From Macropodus opercularis (taxonomy: Eukaryota; Chordata; Actinopteri; Anabantiformes; Osphronemidae): a stretch of DNA of 64,000 nucleotides. Location of the stretch: assembly GCA_030770545.1 (NCBI GenBank), contig CM061094.1, positions 2,279,001 through 2,343,000 of the forward strand, in the 5' to 3' direction. This document shows, one piece after another, positions 28,280-41,010 of this stretch. The notes beneath the pieces are model-generated. The model saw only the letters and a program-made list of their open reading frames with translations, had not been told where the DNA came from and ran no database searches. The first letter of the stretch is position 1, and each line of letters begins with the position of its first letter. The translations under genes and the position numbers were made by a program.

Positions 28280-31200
28280 GCATTTGAGTCAGTAAGGGTC
28301 AGTGAAGATATTATAGACTTTCTGCAAACCTGTGGGTGTCTTCCTTGCATTACACTGTAAAAATAAAGGAAAAGGGACTTGATATGTGCAAAGATAAATC
28401 TTAACTTACCCCACCCCGGATCAAATCACTTACACACTTTGTTTCTTGACTAATACTGTTTTTGTGTTAAGTTTGATTTCTAACTTTTGATGGCAGATGG
28501 GGCCACTGCACTTTGTTAAAACTTCGATAAAAATAACATTATTAAATTAGTATTTACTTGGTAGTTGTTGGCATTAAGAAAAGTACATGTATGTATATTA
28601 AAATGATGTGCCTTCTTCTTTGATGTTATATAAGCCATATTAACATATTAATTACCTATATTAACACAATGTTTGAAATACTGACCACTTCACCTGTAAT
28701 CCACAGCATAGGTCACTGTTCCTCACAGCCAGCAGCTGGAAAAGCCTCCACGTCCTGGTTTTGGAACATGTACTGTGAAAAAAAACAAAAAAACAAGTGA
28801 TGGGTGAATATTCATGTAGAGACACCCCGGGCTATGGAATTCCACCTATATACTGTAATTCTGAGCCAGCCAGCTTCTGGGCCTACACATCATGTCTGAC
28901 TACACGGTTGAATTTGGGGATTTGTTCTTATTTTCACTATTCTTTCATCTATAGTCACATACGCTGTAATAACATCATCTGATTTACTAAGTCTTGGTAT
29001 TAGGTGCTGTTTTGAGTGAGCAGAAAGATATTCAGAAAAATCGCCAGGAGTGGTTGAATCCGCACATTCACCCCAAAGCCAAACGCTGCAATACTGTCTA
29101 AGGTCTAATAAATCTAGAAGCTTCATTTCAGAGCCCACGGGACGCATGTGTCCATGTCCATGACAGCACAATTAGAGGAAGACTTAGAAACACGATTAGA
29201 GCAGAAAAACACAACTCAGCATCGTGGACGAGCCACAAGACGTCTAGACCTCCAGTAATTCAGAGCGAGATATGGCCTTAATGCTCAGCTTAATGCCCAG
29301 CTGAAACCAACACAGCGGCGGAGGACACTGCTGCCACGAGACCTGGGCAACCATGGCATCTGTCTGACAGCTACAGTTCGCTCATGCTGATAAAATTACC
29401 TTGAGCCTCCAGTAAAAAAATAAAAAACCCAAAGTTCTGGAATGACTGAGTCGAAGCTCAGACATCAATCCAGCTGAAATGTTGTGGCAGGACTTTAAGA
29501 CAGTACAAGCAACCATGGAAAAATCTCAGTGAAGCGAAGCAAGTGGGGCTTGTTTCCTTTTTGGCTTCATTGCTTCTGTTTCTGATACTAACAAGCATAT
29601 GGAGTTAGAGGAGGCACAGTAATTAAAATGTATATTCAGCCACATGTAGTGGGCACAATGAATATTAATCAGATCTGTTCACATGAAACACACGTGAAAC
29701 AACCAAACAACATTAGCTGCTCTACTTTGTTTGTGTGTAGCTGTGTGAGACGCTTACGACTGTTTTAAAAACTACATTTAACAGCTCCTGGTTTGTTTTG
29801 CCACCGTGTTTTCTTGCAGTGTAGTGGTTCTAGGATGTTGCGTGAAATAGTGTAGTGCAGAGAATGTAAGCAGTCAGACAACAGAAGAGAAGCTGAGGGT
29901 GAAGAGAGGAACACAGAGAGAAGGAGACTAATGAAAATGAGGAATCAGCCCATCGACCCAAGACTGAGGAAAGAAAGTACAGAAATGTGTGATGATTAAA
30001 TGATTAGTGCCTGCGAAGGAACGTAAGAAACAGACCTACACAGACAAACAACGCGTTAGTCAGATTAGAATTTTCTAAAGTGAGCTAACGCAGTTAAAAC
30101 ATGTTGTTATTCAGTTTATTGTCTCTGTCCTTCCAAAAACAGATGCTGGGTTCCACAATGTTTTTGGGTAAATGGCCCAAAGTGTATGATAAATTAGCAG
30201 ACACAGGCAAACAAGACTCACGAGAAGGTGACTGGAAGATCTCTCTAATTACTGAGAGCAGTATTGACTGTCTGCTGCACAAACAAAACCAGAGACAGAG
30301 GAGAAACCAGCTCTTTTACACGAACATCACATTACCCATTAAGAAATCTGCCTTTCAAAGGGTAACTGCAGCTCCGATGATGGATGGTAATGATTTCTCT
30401 GCTAGGTACCGGAGTGCTGTTGATGTTATGATCCACTTTTCATAAGTGAAAGCATATTCATAACGGAAAAGCTGTTATTTTCTCCGCCGTGGTACGGTAC
30501 CACAGTGAGCTAAACAACCAAGCTGGAGGGACGGTTTCAAATCAGCTTCTCCCAAATGGAATAGTGAAGAAAGTGGATGAGCTAACAGATTTGGGGATTT
30601 TACAGCTGTCAATCATTGTAATTTAGTTTATTTATCTTTACTTATCCCACATTGGGGAAATTACTGTCTGCATATTAAACCACAGCCCTGAATGGAGGAC
30701 ACTTGTCCCTGAAACCAGTTTGTAAGAGTCATATGATGTTGGCTGAAAAACTGAAGTAAACGGCAAAAAATAGTGATCAAGCTTTTCAACACTGCAGAGA
30801 AAGGAATATGGCGAAACAATGGGTGGAAATACTGTCCTGTAGCTGCCGCTTGACGTTCAGGTGGCAGGTATTGACTTCTCTCACTCAGTCTCTGACCTGA
30901 CACCAGTTCACAGATCTGAGGCCTCCATGTTCTGTCTATAGAGACGTGAAGTCTTGAATGTTTGGCTCAGCACATTGTTTGGGGCCCAGCTTGCTGTTAG
31001 TGTGTAGCGTTTGCTCACTTCCTGTGACAGTTGCTGAGAGTGATTTCACAAGCTGAACCACATGTCAAACTATGTCAAGTCCACAGCACGTAAAAGTGAG
31101 GTAACAAAGGCTCAACATCCTGCTCGATCAGTGGGTCAGGCCCAGGAATTCAGACTTCAGTGACTCAGCTGATTACTCTACCAACATGGAGGTTTAGCAG

Positions 31201-31619
31201 AGAGAGCATCTCAGCAGTGTTTCCTTCATGTAAACTAATATTCAGGGTTGACTCTTCCCTGGCAGAACCCTCCACCTGGTGGAACTTGTCCACACTGCAC
31301 TGATGTGGCCGTGGGCCGTGTATCAGACGAGACTTTTTGTTGGTCAGACCCACATTGGCCATTAAAACACATACAAGCATGCAGTACATTATGAACTAAC
31401 ATCATCTCAAGTTATTTTCAGTATTCTAAGCTTTGCTGCTTCCCTCAGAGTTGTAGCATCATTTAACTCAGGTTTTCAAGTGAACACAAGTGGCTAAAGT
31501 AAAATCAGTTAATGCAGGTTTAAACCAATACAGTAGTTTTAAGGTGATGACAGACAGTCTCACTAATCCGTTTGCAGCAGTGTAACCACATCTTTAAGTG
31601 CGGTTTATAGAGCAGGTGG
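28280..31619. other. Intergenic region downstream of hsf4
   Basis: Besides the Tc1 scrap this 3.3 kb shows no confident feature. It should contain the 3' UTR, and perhaps the terminal exon, of hsf4. I could not identify a C-terminal HSF4 exon, so that assignment stays open. Confidence 0.4.
29430..29530 (+). mobile_element. Tc1-like transposase remnant
   Basis: From 29446 one frame reads LSRSSDINPAEMLWQDFK, matching the conserved block near the C-terminus of fish Tc1 transposases (S-P-D-L-N-P-I-E-x-L-W family pattern). A stop codon lies directly upstream at 29443-29445. The preceding 300 bp (from about 29130) may be further decayed element but I could not follow a frame. A fossil only. Confidence 0.6.
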
Positions 31620-31706
31620 CTACTCCTGAGCAGAGAAACAGCCTCCATGAAGTTCACTTCGTGTGTGGTGTGTCCACACAGGGGTCACGCTGACTGACAG
31701 ACTTAC

Positions 31707-32007
31707 TGACTTCAGGTTGGACTCCATCTCTGTGAAGTTCCACTCAGCCAGAGGCATGTTTAAACTGAAGGGCTACAGGGAAAGAAAAGCTTCCGTCACT
31801 TTCAAGGAGTAGATGTTAGTCTAGACAGTGGTGTGTGTAACGCAGGTTGTGTCGTCCAGGCCTACTGACGTCCATGACGGTGCTGGTCCCAGCTTCAACA
31901 GAACTCTGCTGATGGCTCCTGAGCAGCAGCTGCTGCAGTTCCTCCAGGCTCATATCCACATTCTCCACTGATTCTGAAACCTCCACTCTGTGTGCACACA
32001 CACACAC

Positions 32008-32051
<44 letters not shown>

Positions 32052-34003
32052 CATGTAATACATGAATCCATTGACACACACTATTTCTATATTTACAAGT
32101 CGTGTGTGTGAGTACCTGTCTAGGCCATGCCTCTTGCTCCTTCCAGCTGAGCCCCTCCCCTCTAGGACAGACTGGACCATAGCGACAGGCAGGACGGGAG
32201 GCTCTGTGGAGCACACCTCACAGGAGGAGCTCAGCGCTACAGCCTCTCCTCCTCCCACCCCACCTCCTTTCCCTCCCCTCACTCCGGGACTCACAGGCTC
32301 CTCTTTGATGAGCATCATGCATTTCTCCCTGTTAGCAGTAATAGTCCTATTGTATGTTAGTTTGAAGTTGGTTTTAGGTGGAAGTATTTAGCATTAACTC
32401 ACTGTGCGTCATCCGGCTGCATGTGGAGGGCCATGCTGGCCTGGGACATGTCAGTAACATCTGATATGATTGGTCCTCCTGCCAGGCCAGTAGTCGAGCA
32501 AGAAGCAGTGTCACTGGATGGCTAAAAAAGGAGAAGAGGGCTGTCGATGTTTTGTCTTGTCTGTCTTCTCTTTAACCAAACAATGCACATATGCAACATT
32601 TGTAAAGTTGTTGGCAACTGTACAATAGGTGCATGAAGTTTATGAATTAGTCTATTAATTGAATCCTGAGCATAAAGCAAAAGTAAAGGTCATTTAGTTT
32701 ACTAGAAATAACTGGTAACTGAAATATGGCTTTGCAGCTAAACATAAAAATTAAAAATCAAGCAAATAAAAATGAAGCTCAAAAAAGTTGAAGTGCAGCA
32801 GTAACTTCCACCTGATTTACTTCATTCTTGCCACTGGAGAAGTTCTACTCATACAATGTTGATCCCAGTCTGTTTCTACGGTAGATAGATACTGACGCCA
32901 TGATCTGTAAGGCTGATCGGTAACAAAACTTCAGGCCTTCAGTGAACCGGTTACTGCTGTGTTGCTAAAGTAATCAGCTCGAAGCTGAGTGGATGCGTAG
33001 CAGCGGAACTGTTCTCTCCATGTAACTATGTGCTGCCTCCCCCTAGTGTTGGCATAATGTTACAGCTGGACTGATGGAGCAAGTACTGTAGAAAATGAAA
33101 TCAAAAATATATTTTACCGTCCGTAAAAGCATTGTTGTGTGTTAAACACTGGACTTGGAGAAAGATTCAACCATGGCCAAGCACTAGTATCTAGTAGAAT
33201 CGCTTGGTTTCAGCAGTAAACAGACACATTTGCTGTAGAATGTCTGCATCTTCTTACCGACTGGATGTAGAAGGGCTCATGCATCTGCTCCACTGAGTGA
33301 CTGTGGCTGAACTTGGAGGCAGGAGGGCTGGGAGAGCCGTCATCCAACATCAGGGGCCTGGAAGGAACATGGGATTTTAATCAGGTACACATCTGCTACA
33401 CTCTTAACGGCTATAAACACCCATCCCATTCCTGACTAATAGACTGCTACAGATGGAAGTTTCATTATCGGTCTGGGTCATTGAAGTTTGAATTGTATAT
33501 ATATATATATAGCTGTTTATATATTGTATATATACAATATAAATGCTAATGTGTGTGCTTAAGGATTTAATTTTAGACGTATGAAAGCAAATCAGAAAAG
33601 ATCACCAACAGCTTATTTTATTGGGCATAAATGGGGACGTGAGAGAGAACGATGATGCTATGAATGTAGAAAAACACAAAATGATATTTTTCTAGTCCAC
33701 TGACCCTGAACTGCCCGTTTCTTTAGCACTTTTGTGTTGCCTCTCCTTGTTCTCAGCAGCTAAGCTGAACCAGCATTTTACACACGCGCTGCAGCAGGGT
33801 CACGCACTCTGCTCTGCCTTCACTGTGTGGGAATGTGTGTGTGTGTGTTAGTGTGTGTTGGTGTGCGCGCGTCTGACTGACTGATTCAGCACTTGTCTCC
33901 ATTCACGGCGCTTGTAGAGTTAGATTGTTCAGTTTGTCAGCTGAGCCAGCCCTTCCCTCTGCCCCGCTGTGGCCCTGTTTGTCTCACTTTTGTTGATTGC
34001 TCC

Positions 34004-34051
<48 letters not shown>

Positions 34052-37000
34052 CGTGTACTCACAGCTTTCGCTTTAGGCCCACTGTGCTGGGTGTGTTCGA
34101 CTGCATCTGGCTGAACAGAAACTGAATCAGCTGGCAAAGAGAGAAAAAGCCCAGCATGAATCAGCATCCACACAGAGAAAACACACACTGTGCCATAATT
34201 TCCTTCTTGAAACATAAAGGCAGAGAAAGAAACTGTTGCTGACTGTCGTGTAACTCAGCCTGTGTCATCTTATCAGAATATGCCAGCGCATGTGCCACGA
34301 GGCCCTGACAGACTCAGAATCCTGATTTGGAACATTTCTGTTGGACAGAAACTGAAACTAAAGCCTCAACTCCACATGAAGTCAAACACAGACTGACCTT
34401 GTTCATGACTTTTTGCTGCTGTGTGTGATTCTGCCTTAGAGACACCACCTCTCTCCACAACACTTCATTCTGCCTGCAAACAGCAGGAGGGAGAAGGTAG
34501 AGGGTTAGTGGTGAGGACAAAAAGATGGTCTTTGACAATTAATAGGTTATTTTGTTGGAAATGTTGCTTTCATTTCCCTGGTAACAAATCAGAAGCCAAT
34601 TCATGTTTTCTTACACCCTTTTATGAATTCAAATGCTGGGCATTGAACTAAGGCATCTGATCAACAAAACAAAAACCTGCAGTGGCTCCACATTTTAATA
34701 ATTGCTACTGAACAAATTTAGCTGTGTGCTTGAACACAGCGCTTTGTCGACCGTGTTTCTCTTTCTTGCCTCTCTGAATGTCTCTTCTTTTGGAGAGAAT
34801 ACAGAAGTTATTTTGGTGGCTGCTCTGTGTGATGGCACCGTAGTCGGTGTAAATGACTAAGCTGCTAATTACGCCACCTGGCTAATTCCCCAGCAGGCTA
34901 CTGAAGAGTATTATCCCAGACATAAGCCGCCCGCAGAGCAGTCCTGGGCTGGGCTCCTGGCAGAGACAGGCTGGTGATTTTAGGATTGTCTCACAGACCA
35001 GGACGTGTCTGTTCTCTACATGCACATGCTCTCTACCACCTGCTAATTCTGGAGAGGAGTGTGGAAAGAGCTGAATTATCCTGACAACCGTCCATCCAGC
35101 AGCAAGCTCTGAACAAGCTGTATGTTTCATTTACATCATTTAAAGCTTTTCAAAACAGACAGAAAATGATTTTGCCTCTTGCTATTTTCAGACTTTCATC
35201 CCGTTTCTGTAGTGTTATGAAATCTGATCGTCCTTTCCACGAATGATGTTATGACGTCATTGCTTTGTGTGTGTGTGTGTTAGTCAGGTGAGCAGGTGAA
35301 CGTTCTCTCCTCTTATTAGCAAACAATACTGAGCACAAAGCAGCTCCATCACACAACACGCACACACAGCAGCTATTTTCAGCAACAATGGCCTCAAGAG
35401 AAAAAGTCAGTGTTCCCTCTGAATGATCTGTTCCACCACAGCTGCTCACTTTTAATGAAATTTATGGAGGTTACTGTACATTTAGATGGAAATTCAATGA
35501 CAAAGTACTGTGACTTTTGATGTCAAGCCTTTGCTGTATGACAAGAAAGGTCACAAACATCTACATGAATGCCATTTTGAAATCAGATCCATTTTGTAAA
35601 CTGTGCCCACGGTATTTTATCATGTCTTTCCCTGAAACAACATTCTAAGCTTCTAGGTTCTTCATAGCATAGGAAAAGGCTAATACACACGAAGGCAAAT
35701 GCATTAAACAGCCTGGAAAACCAGCAGACGACTGCCATTCAATACATCATCAAAACACTGTGCGTCTGTTACACGTCTCGCCACCTCAGTGGAGAGAGCG
35801 TATGTGCCAAGGTGGTGATACGTTGCTATAAGGACAGTACCAACAAGAGGGACTAGATATTTACTGCACTTCTCATAAATACCTTCATTAGCTAATCACT
35901 ATGGTTTGTATGTAACCGTTAAGATGCATATCACATAACTGCAAAATTCCAGGTTCAGGTCTTGACTGTGGGACTTTGTAAAGGCAGAAGATGCCAAAAT
36001 GAGCCTGTACCTACTGTCAGACTGTACCATGCACACGCACATCATGTGTTCTTACTGTTTCATGTCCTGCATCTGACACTCCATGTTGTCCTGTTGTGTT
36101 CGGAGTAGCTGCACTTCATACAGCAGTTTACTGAGGTCCTCCTGGCGAACCTTGGTCTCCTCGCTCTTCACTATCGACACCTGTGCACAAACAGTACAGA
36201 AACTCTTTTTGCTCCAATTCTTATTTATTGGCATCGCGAAGTTTTGTGCAAACAAGCAACACTTGCTATCATTACTATTGTAAATGTGTTCCACCGTGGT
36301 GATTGTGCATGTTGCTCTGAGTATATAACAAAATGTCCTGGAATGTGTACTGAGCAGCTGTGCTACTGAACAGAGTGCATATCAGCCTGTAATGGACAAT
36401 GTCGATGTGGTCCAAGCATCCGTTACGGCAGCAGCTGCGTGTGTGTCCATACAGTACCTTCCTCTTGATGTGCTCCAGCATGTGCTCGTGTCCCTGAAGG
36501 AAATACAGATGCTGGAACTCTGTGTCGTCTCTCTCAGGCTTCACCAAACCGCTCTGCTCAATGTTCACCACCTTACGAAAACCATCTAGACACACACAAA
36601 GAGTCGTGGACTGTAAGAGAATAAATGGGCCGTGCAGAAAGCGCGGGAGGCCTGACGAGCCCGTACTCACACATGTTGAGCTGGCGGACGAAGCTCGCCA
36701 TGTTGTTGTGCTTGAAGTACTTCGGCAGGACCTCCTTGGCAAAACGTCCCTGGTCAAACACATGGAAACTAGTCCCAGTCTGAAAGAGAGACCATACAGC
36801 ATAAGTGTATCATGGTATGTACAGGCATCATCTCGCACACGCAGCAGAGAAGCAGGAGTCTTTCTGATTAGGACGTTTGAAGCCTGCAGTCTGTAAATGT
36901 GGAACTTGGTTACATTATTTTTGTAATTAAGCTGTTTCGTCATAACTATCACTTTTTTTTTGACGCAACTTCTTTTTGAGTTACTATACTGTAAATACTG

Positions 37001-38844
37001 CTCCAAAAAACAAGTCTGTAACAACCACCATGATAATTTAGTGTAATCTGACAGAGATGACATATTGATCTGCAGTGAAGAAACCTTTTATGTGTCACTG
37101 CTCAGTTTGGAAAGACATGAGAGAAGTTCCAGCTAAGAGGGGTAATGCATCCGATGCACCAAAGCATAACAGCATAACATACTTCACTTCCAGGAAAAAC
37201 CTGGTTTAAAGTTAAAGGTCAGTAGAGCAGCAGTTACTGAAGCAGTGGCTAAAAGTCAGCAAAGGCAACAAAAGGTGTCTAAACAGCTAAAGTGTGTCAG
37301 TGTGGATACATTTCTTATTTGATGTTCAGCGGGAATCAGCAACATTTCTAGGATGTTTATTTGATCAAAGACAAAGTATGTTGTGCTACAGTATATCGCT
37401 ACGATTAACATCGTAACATCTGATACCTCTTGACATCAGGTGACTTATTCCCAAACGTAGATATGCTAAATAATTTAGCATCTATGATACCGACAACAAT
37501 TTGTTTAACAGTTTACCAAACATTGAGTTAGGCCTGAGTATAAATATATTATTTAATATTTATATATTGAAATCCCAGTAAAATGGTCGCGCTAGTAAAC
37601 ATGGCTCCAGCTATATCCTAGTTCCAACTATGGGTGAAACGTGGCTGCAGAGATTAACTGTTTACCAAACTGCTTCAGTAAACTTTAATAGTTATTTCAT
37701 ATGTGATGCATTCACACATTTAAACATTGCAGGTGTTTTACTGGCTGAGACAAAACTAAGAAATCCTCAATTTCCAATCCTGACTTAGTGTATGGATACA
37801 CCAACCATGTTCCTGCTATAACCAATATGGCCACTAGAGGGCGCTTAGTCCCCTCGCAGTGGGAGACATCAGCTGACTTTCAGCTCAGTGACTCAGTGAT
37901 GAGTTAAACTCACAGTGAAAAGCCGTGTAATACAGGGTTGTTTCCTTTTGTGAAGTCTGAACAGGTTCTAACAGGACGGTGCTGCGGCCTGTGTCATGCT
38001 CTCCTGCCCACCAGTACAGGTTGACAATGCAGCAGCTGATGCTGTAGATGTCACGGGACTGCACAGCGTCTGTCTGTGTGTCCGTCCTCTTCCAGCTACT
38101 CCTGTTCCTGAAGAGCCACCACGGCTCTGCATCAGCCCTGCATAACTGATTTAACTGTATGTCGTGTTACTACAGAAACTAAATGTATAGTTCTATGAAA
38201 CCACTCCCACTCATCCAACAAAATGCAAACACACCAGCATTTAGCAGCAGCTCACTTTCCGTTTAAACATCTCAGATGGTCTCATTTGAATAATGGTCTA
38301 ATATGGATCCTTGTTATCTGAAAACCCAGACCTACTGCATGTGTTAGCAGGAAACCAGCACAGTCCCTTTCTTTTATATCGCTACAGAATCGAAGCCAAG
38401 CCTGACACTTTCACGTTGTTAATTCATTCATACTGAATGAAGCCTCTTGTTGGGTTTAGTTGTGTCAGGTCTTAACCCTCACGTGTAAAGTGCCTTGACA
38501 TAACTGCTGTTGCGAATCGGTGCTGAATTGAATTGAAAATATTGATTTTGTTTATGCAAAACAACGATTGAACAGAAGAGGCAGATCTGTCTCAAGTCTT
38601 TGAAGGTGTTGAGAGGGTATCCAGTGACTTGATTTATTCATGTCTATTTTATTATACGTTTGACAGAAATCTTAAAAACTCTTTTTGAGCACTGCCAAAA
38701 GCAATGAGGACAACTCACAGCACTCCAGCAGATGAGGTGGTTGGTGTCGGGGTCCTCCACCAGGGTCCACAGCTTGGTGAGGAAGGCTGGCACATTGCTG
38801 GTGTAGCTGCCGTCTACACCCATGGCACCTGGAGACTCCTGCAT
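31707..38844 (-). CDS. hsf4: hsf4, heat shock transcription factor 4 (11 coding exons resolved, last exon uncertain)
   Basis: Exons in transcript order: 38719-38844, 36671-36779, 36458-36585, 36056-36180, 34398-34473, 34063-34130, 33258-33357, 32403-32521, 32116-32328, 31870-31987, 31707-31772. All join in phase with GT-AG sites and give 416 codons. Residues ~18-121 are the HSF winged-helix DNA-binding domain (VPAFLTKLW, KHNNMASFVRQLNM, VKPERDDTEFQH). Exons 4-6 encode the HR-A/B coiled coil for trimerisation. The start MQESPG, the QNEVLWREVVSLRQ block, KEEPVSPG and VLPVAMVQSVLEG point to HSF4 rather than HSF1 or HSF2. The family binds nGAAn elements in the nucleus and HSF4 controls lens genes. 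Start 38844 was chosen because it aligns with the mammalian MQE start; an in-frame Met exists at 38877. After the last exon a GTAAGT donor follows; reading through adds 28 codons to a stop ending at 31620. Confidence 0.93.
31995..32050. repeat. (CA)n microsatellite in hsf4 intron 9, against the exon 10 acceptor
   Basis: About 56 bp with one CG interruption near 32011. On the transcribed strand it is a (TG)n run ending a few bases before the acceptor AG at 31988-31989, so it occupies the place of the polypyrimidine tract. It fills much of the 128-bp intron. Confidence 0.95.
33522..33541. repeat. 20-bp perfect AT-rich palindrome in hsf4 intron 7 flank
   Basis: The sequence is identical to its own reverse complement and sits next to a short (TA)n run at about 33497-33511. 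It most likely reflects AT simple-sequence drift. Confidence 0.7.
34007..34056. repeat. (GT)n microsatellite just downstream of the hsf4 exon 6 donor
   Basis: On the transcribed strand this is a CA-rich run beginning within about 10 bases of the exon 6 donor (GTGAGTACACGCACGCAC). It lies at the 5' end of intron 6. Confidence 0.95.
38405..38540 (+). repeat. LINE 3' tail fragment
   Basis: Contains GTTGGGTTTAGTTGTGTCAG, then AAAGTGCCTTGA and ends TGAATTGAATTGAA. The same string of blocks recurs at 52.9-53.15 kb and 58.85-59.0 kb, all on the plus strand. This is the widespread 3' terminal repeat of a fish L2-type LINE, here upstream of hsf4. Confidence 0.7.
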
Positions 38845-41010
38845 GTTGACGCTTTCCCACTGTCGAAGCGAAACCAAAGGTGTGTTTGTGTGCGTTGTTA
38901 TATGTGTATGTGAACAGACTCCCAGTCTAGTCCATGTTTCAGAAACCTCCCTTCTGAAGAGCCGTCACCGATAATCCCAGGTTTGTCTCTCTGGTTCCAT
39001 TCCAGTCAGTCAGCCTGTCTCTGTAAATCCTCATCAACACAATCTCACCTGACTCCGTCTCAGAGTTTTGATTCTGCCTCTTTTTGATCCGAATGTTTAA
39101 TACATCCTTGTCTTATCTGTCTTTGAGGTGTCCGTTTTCTCTTTTGCTCTCGCAGCCACGCTGGTCATCCAACTGAATGTCACCACAGAAGATCCCTGTC
39201 AGCATACACACACACACACACACACACAGACCATTCAACCCCCCCACTTCACCCCCGGCCTCCTGCTGACAATCAACAGACAGCTGAGTAAAACAATACG
39301 GTATCCACACAAAGCGCCAATAATAAACCACTGTCCAGGCATCAAAAGGCCCCTGAATGGTCCAGGGTTCAGCGCCTGTGTGCCAGGGAGAAAATGCAGC
39401 TTTTTTCCCAGAGTTATTATAATTGTCTAGTGTTGTTGTGAGGTAAACATCATTAAACATTATTTCCTGTGCATTACCTCAAGTCGACACATCTACTTTA
39501 ACATAACACATATTATTAGTAAAACCTCGAACAGGTTACTCTCGTCACAACTGTAGGCTGATTGTTTGTAATTTGATGATTGTTTCTTCATAAAGCTGCA
39601 GATGTTCTCATAAGTCATAAGTTAACACAAATCATTTGACTTTACTGTATCTACCCACTATATAATCTATACTTATGTTAATGCATTGTTAAGTTAACCG
39701 CACTATAAAAAATATTTAAATTAAATTACCTTGAGAGTTAAGTGGCATCAAATAAGAAATGTTTTCCTTACTGACATGTTTTTCATTTGTTTTTTCACCA
39801 GTGGGGGGCAGCAATATACAAAACACAATACACAACAAAACCATAGATTGTAGAAATAGATTTTATGTCGAGTATCGATGAAGGACATTTTAAACTGACC
39901 ATGACATTATTATTTATGTTATTATTATCAAATTGCTAGAGCAAGGCTGAAAAAACTCCTAACAACTAATTGCTGTCCAGTAATATAACTGTGTGTGATT
40001 GTGTTGACATCTGAGAATGTTGTAAGTAGCTTAATGCTCCATTGTACTCGCTCACGTTGTCTAAATTAATTACACACTGGGACCAGTGACACACAGCAGG
40101 TTGTAACACAGTGCATGGGCAGATGTGTGTATTCATTATTCATAATGAGAACGAATTGTTTTAGGAGGCAAGTTTTGGTTATGGAGTCAGTTCGAGGTTA
40201 TTTCTGTTAAAAAACCAAACAAGCTGAAAGACAAGTCAGACATAGTCTTAATAATAGTTTTGCTATGTTTCAAATCTACAGTTATTTGATCGTAATATTA
40301 GAACTAGATAATATTGTCTGGACGCAAGCTGCTACAGCTGCTTGTACCCTCAGCTCAACTACAGTTTCCAAGCCCCATTTTGAAGCATAGGTTTATAGAA
40401 GTCATGAAATGGCTGCTTTTCCTAAATGACAAGAGCTACAAAATTCAGCAAGGCCAAAGTAAAGGCTGCAGAACCGCTGGGGATATAAAGGTCAAAACTG
40501 TCTAAAAACAACTGTACAGGTAAACTGTGCCCAGCTCAACACTTCTTTACCATGTATAACCTACCTAAATTCCCCATCCATCCATCATCTCAACCACTAC
40601 TTCTTGTACATGCTGTGAGACTGGGTGCCCCCTGGACAAGTCACCTGTCTTCAGACTTCAATATATTTTCAACACCCATGGGATTTGTGATTATTCTTAC
40701 TTTCCTTTCAGATTTGCGTTGTCCACATGGTGGTATTACAGCCAATAAAAAAAAGTCTATAACTAAGGTACCACACATATCAGCATAAAACATAATAGTA
40801 CATTTAATCACAGAAGGCTTAACAGGTTATAGTTGGAACCATGTTTAGTAGCTGAAAAAGAAAACAACAACAATAATAATAACAACAATACTGTGATTGC
40901 TTTCAGCAGTTATTCTAAATGATGAGCATAACAATAAATAATAATATATAGCGAGGATAATACTACTGTGATAATAGTGTGTTTTTAGTAATCGACTGGA
41001 TTGTGACCCA
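38845..41010. other. Spacer between hsf4 and the P450 array
   Basis: Holds the hsf4 5' flank, a (CA)n run at about 39206-39229 and, at about 40570-40650, short text like common fish interspersed repeats. The 3' UTR of P450 copy A should end here; an ATTAAA on the minus strand lies near 40803-40808. No other gene seen. Confidence 0.5.

Noticed and set aside
31816..32318. Cys/Val-repeat open frames, minus strand
   Set aside because: These are hsf4 exons 9 and 10 joined by translation of the (TG)n intron.
36275..37063. Open frame of 262 codons, minus strand
   Set aside because: It is hsf4 exon 3 read through both flanking introns; only 36458-36585 is coding in it.
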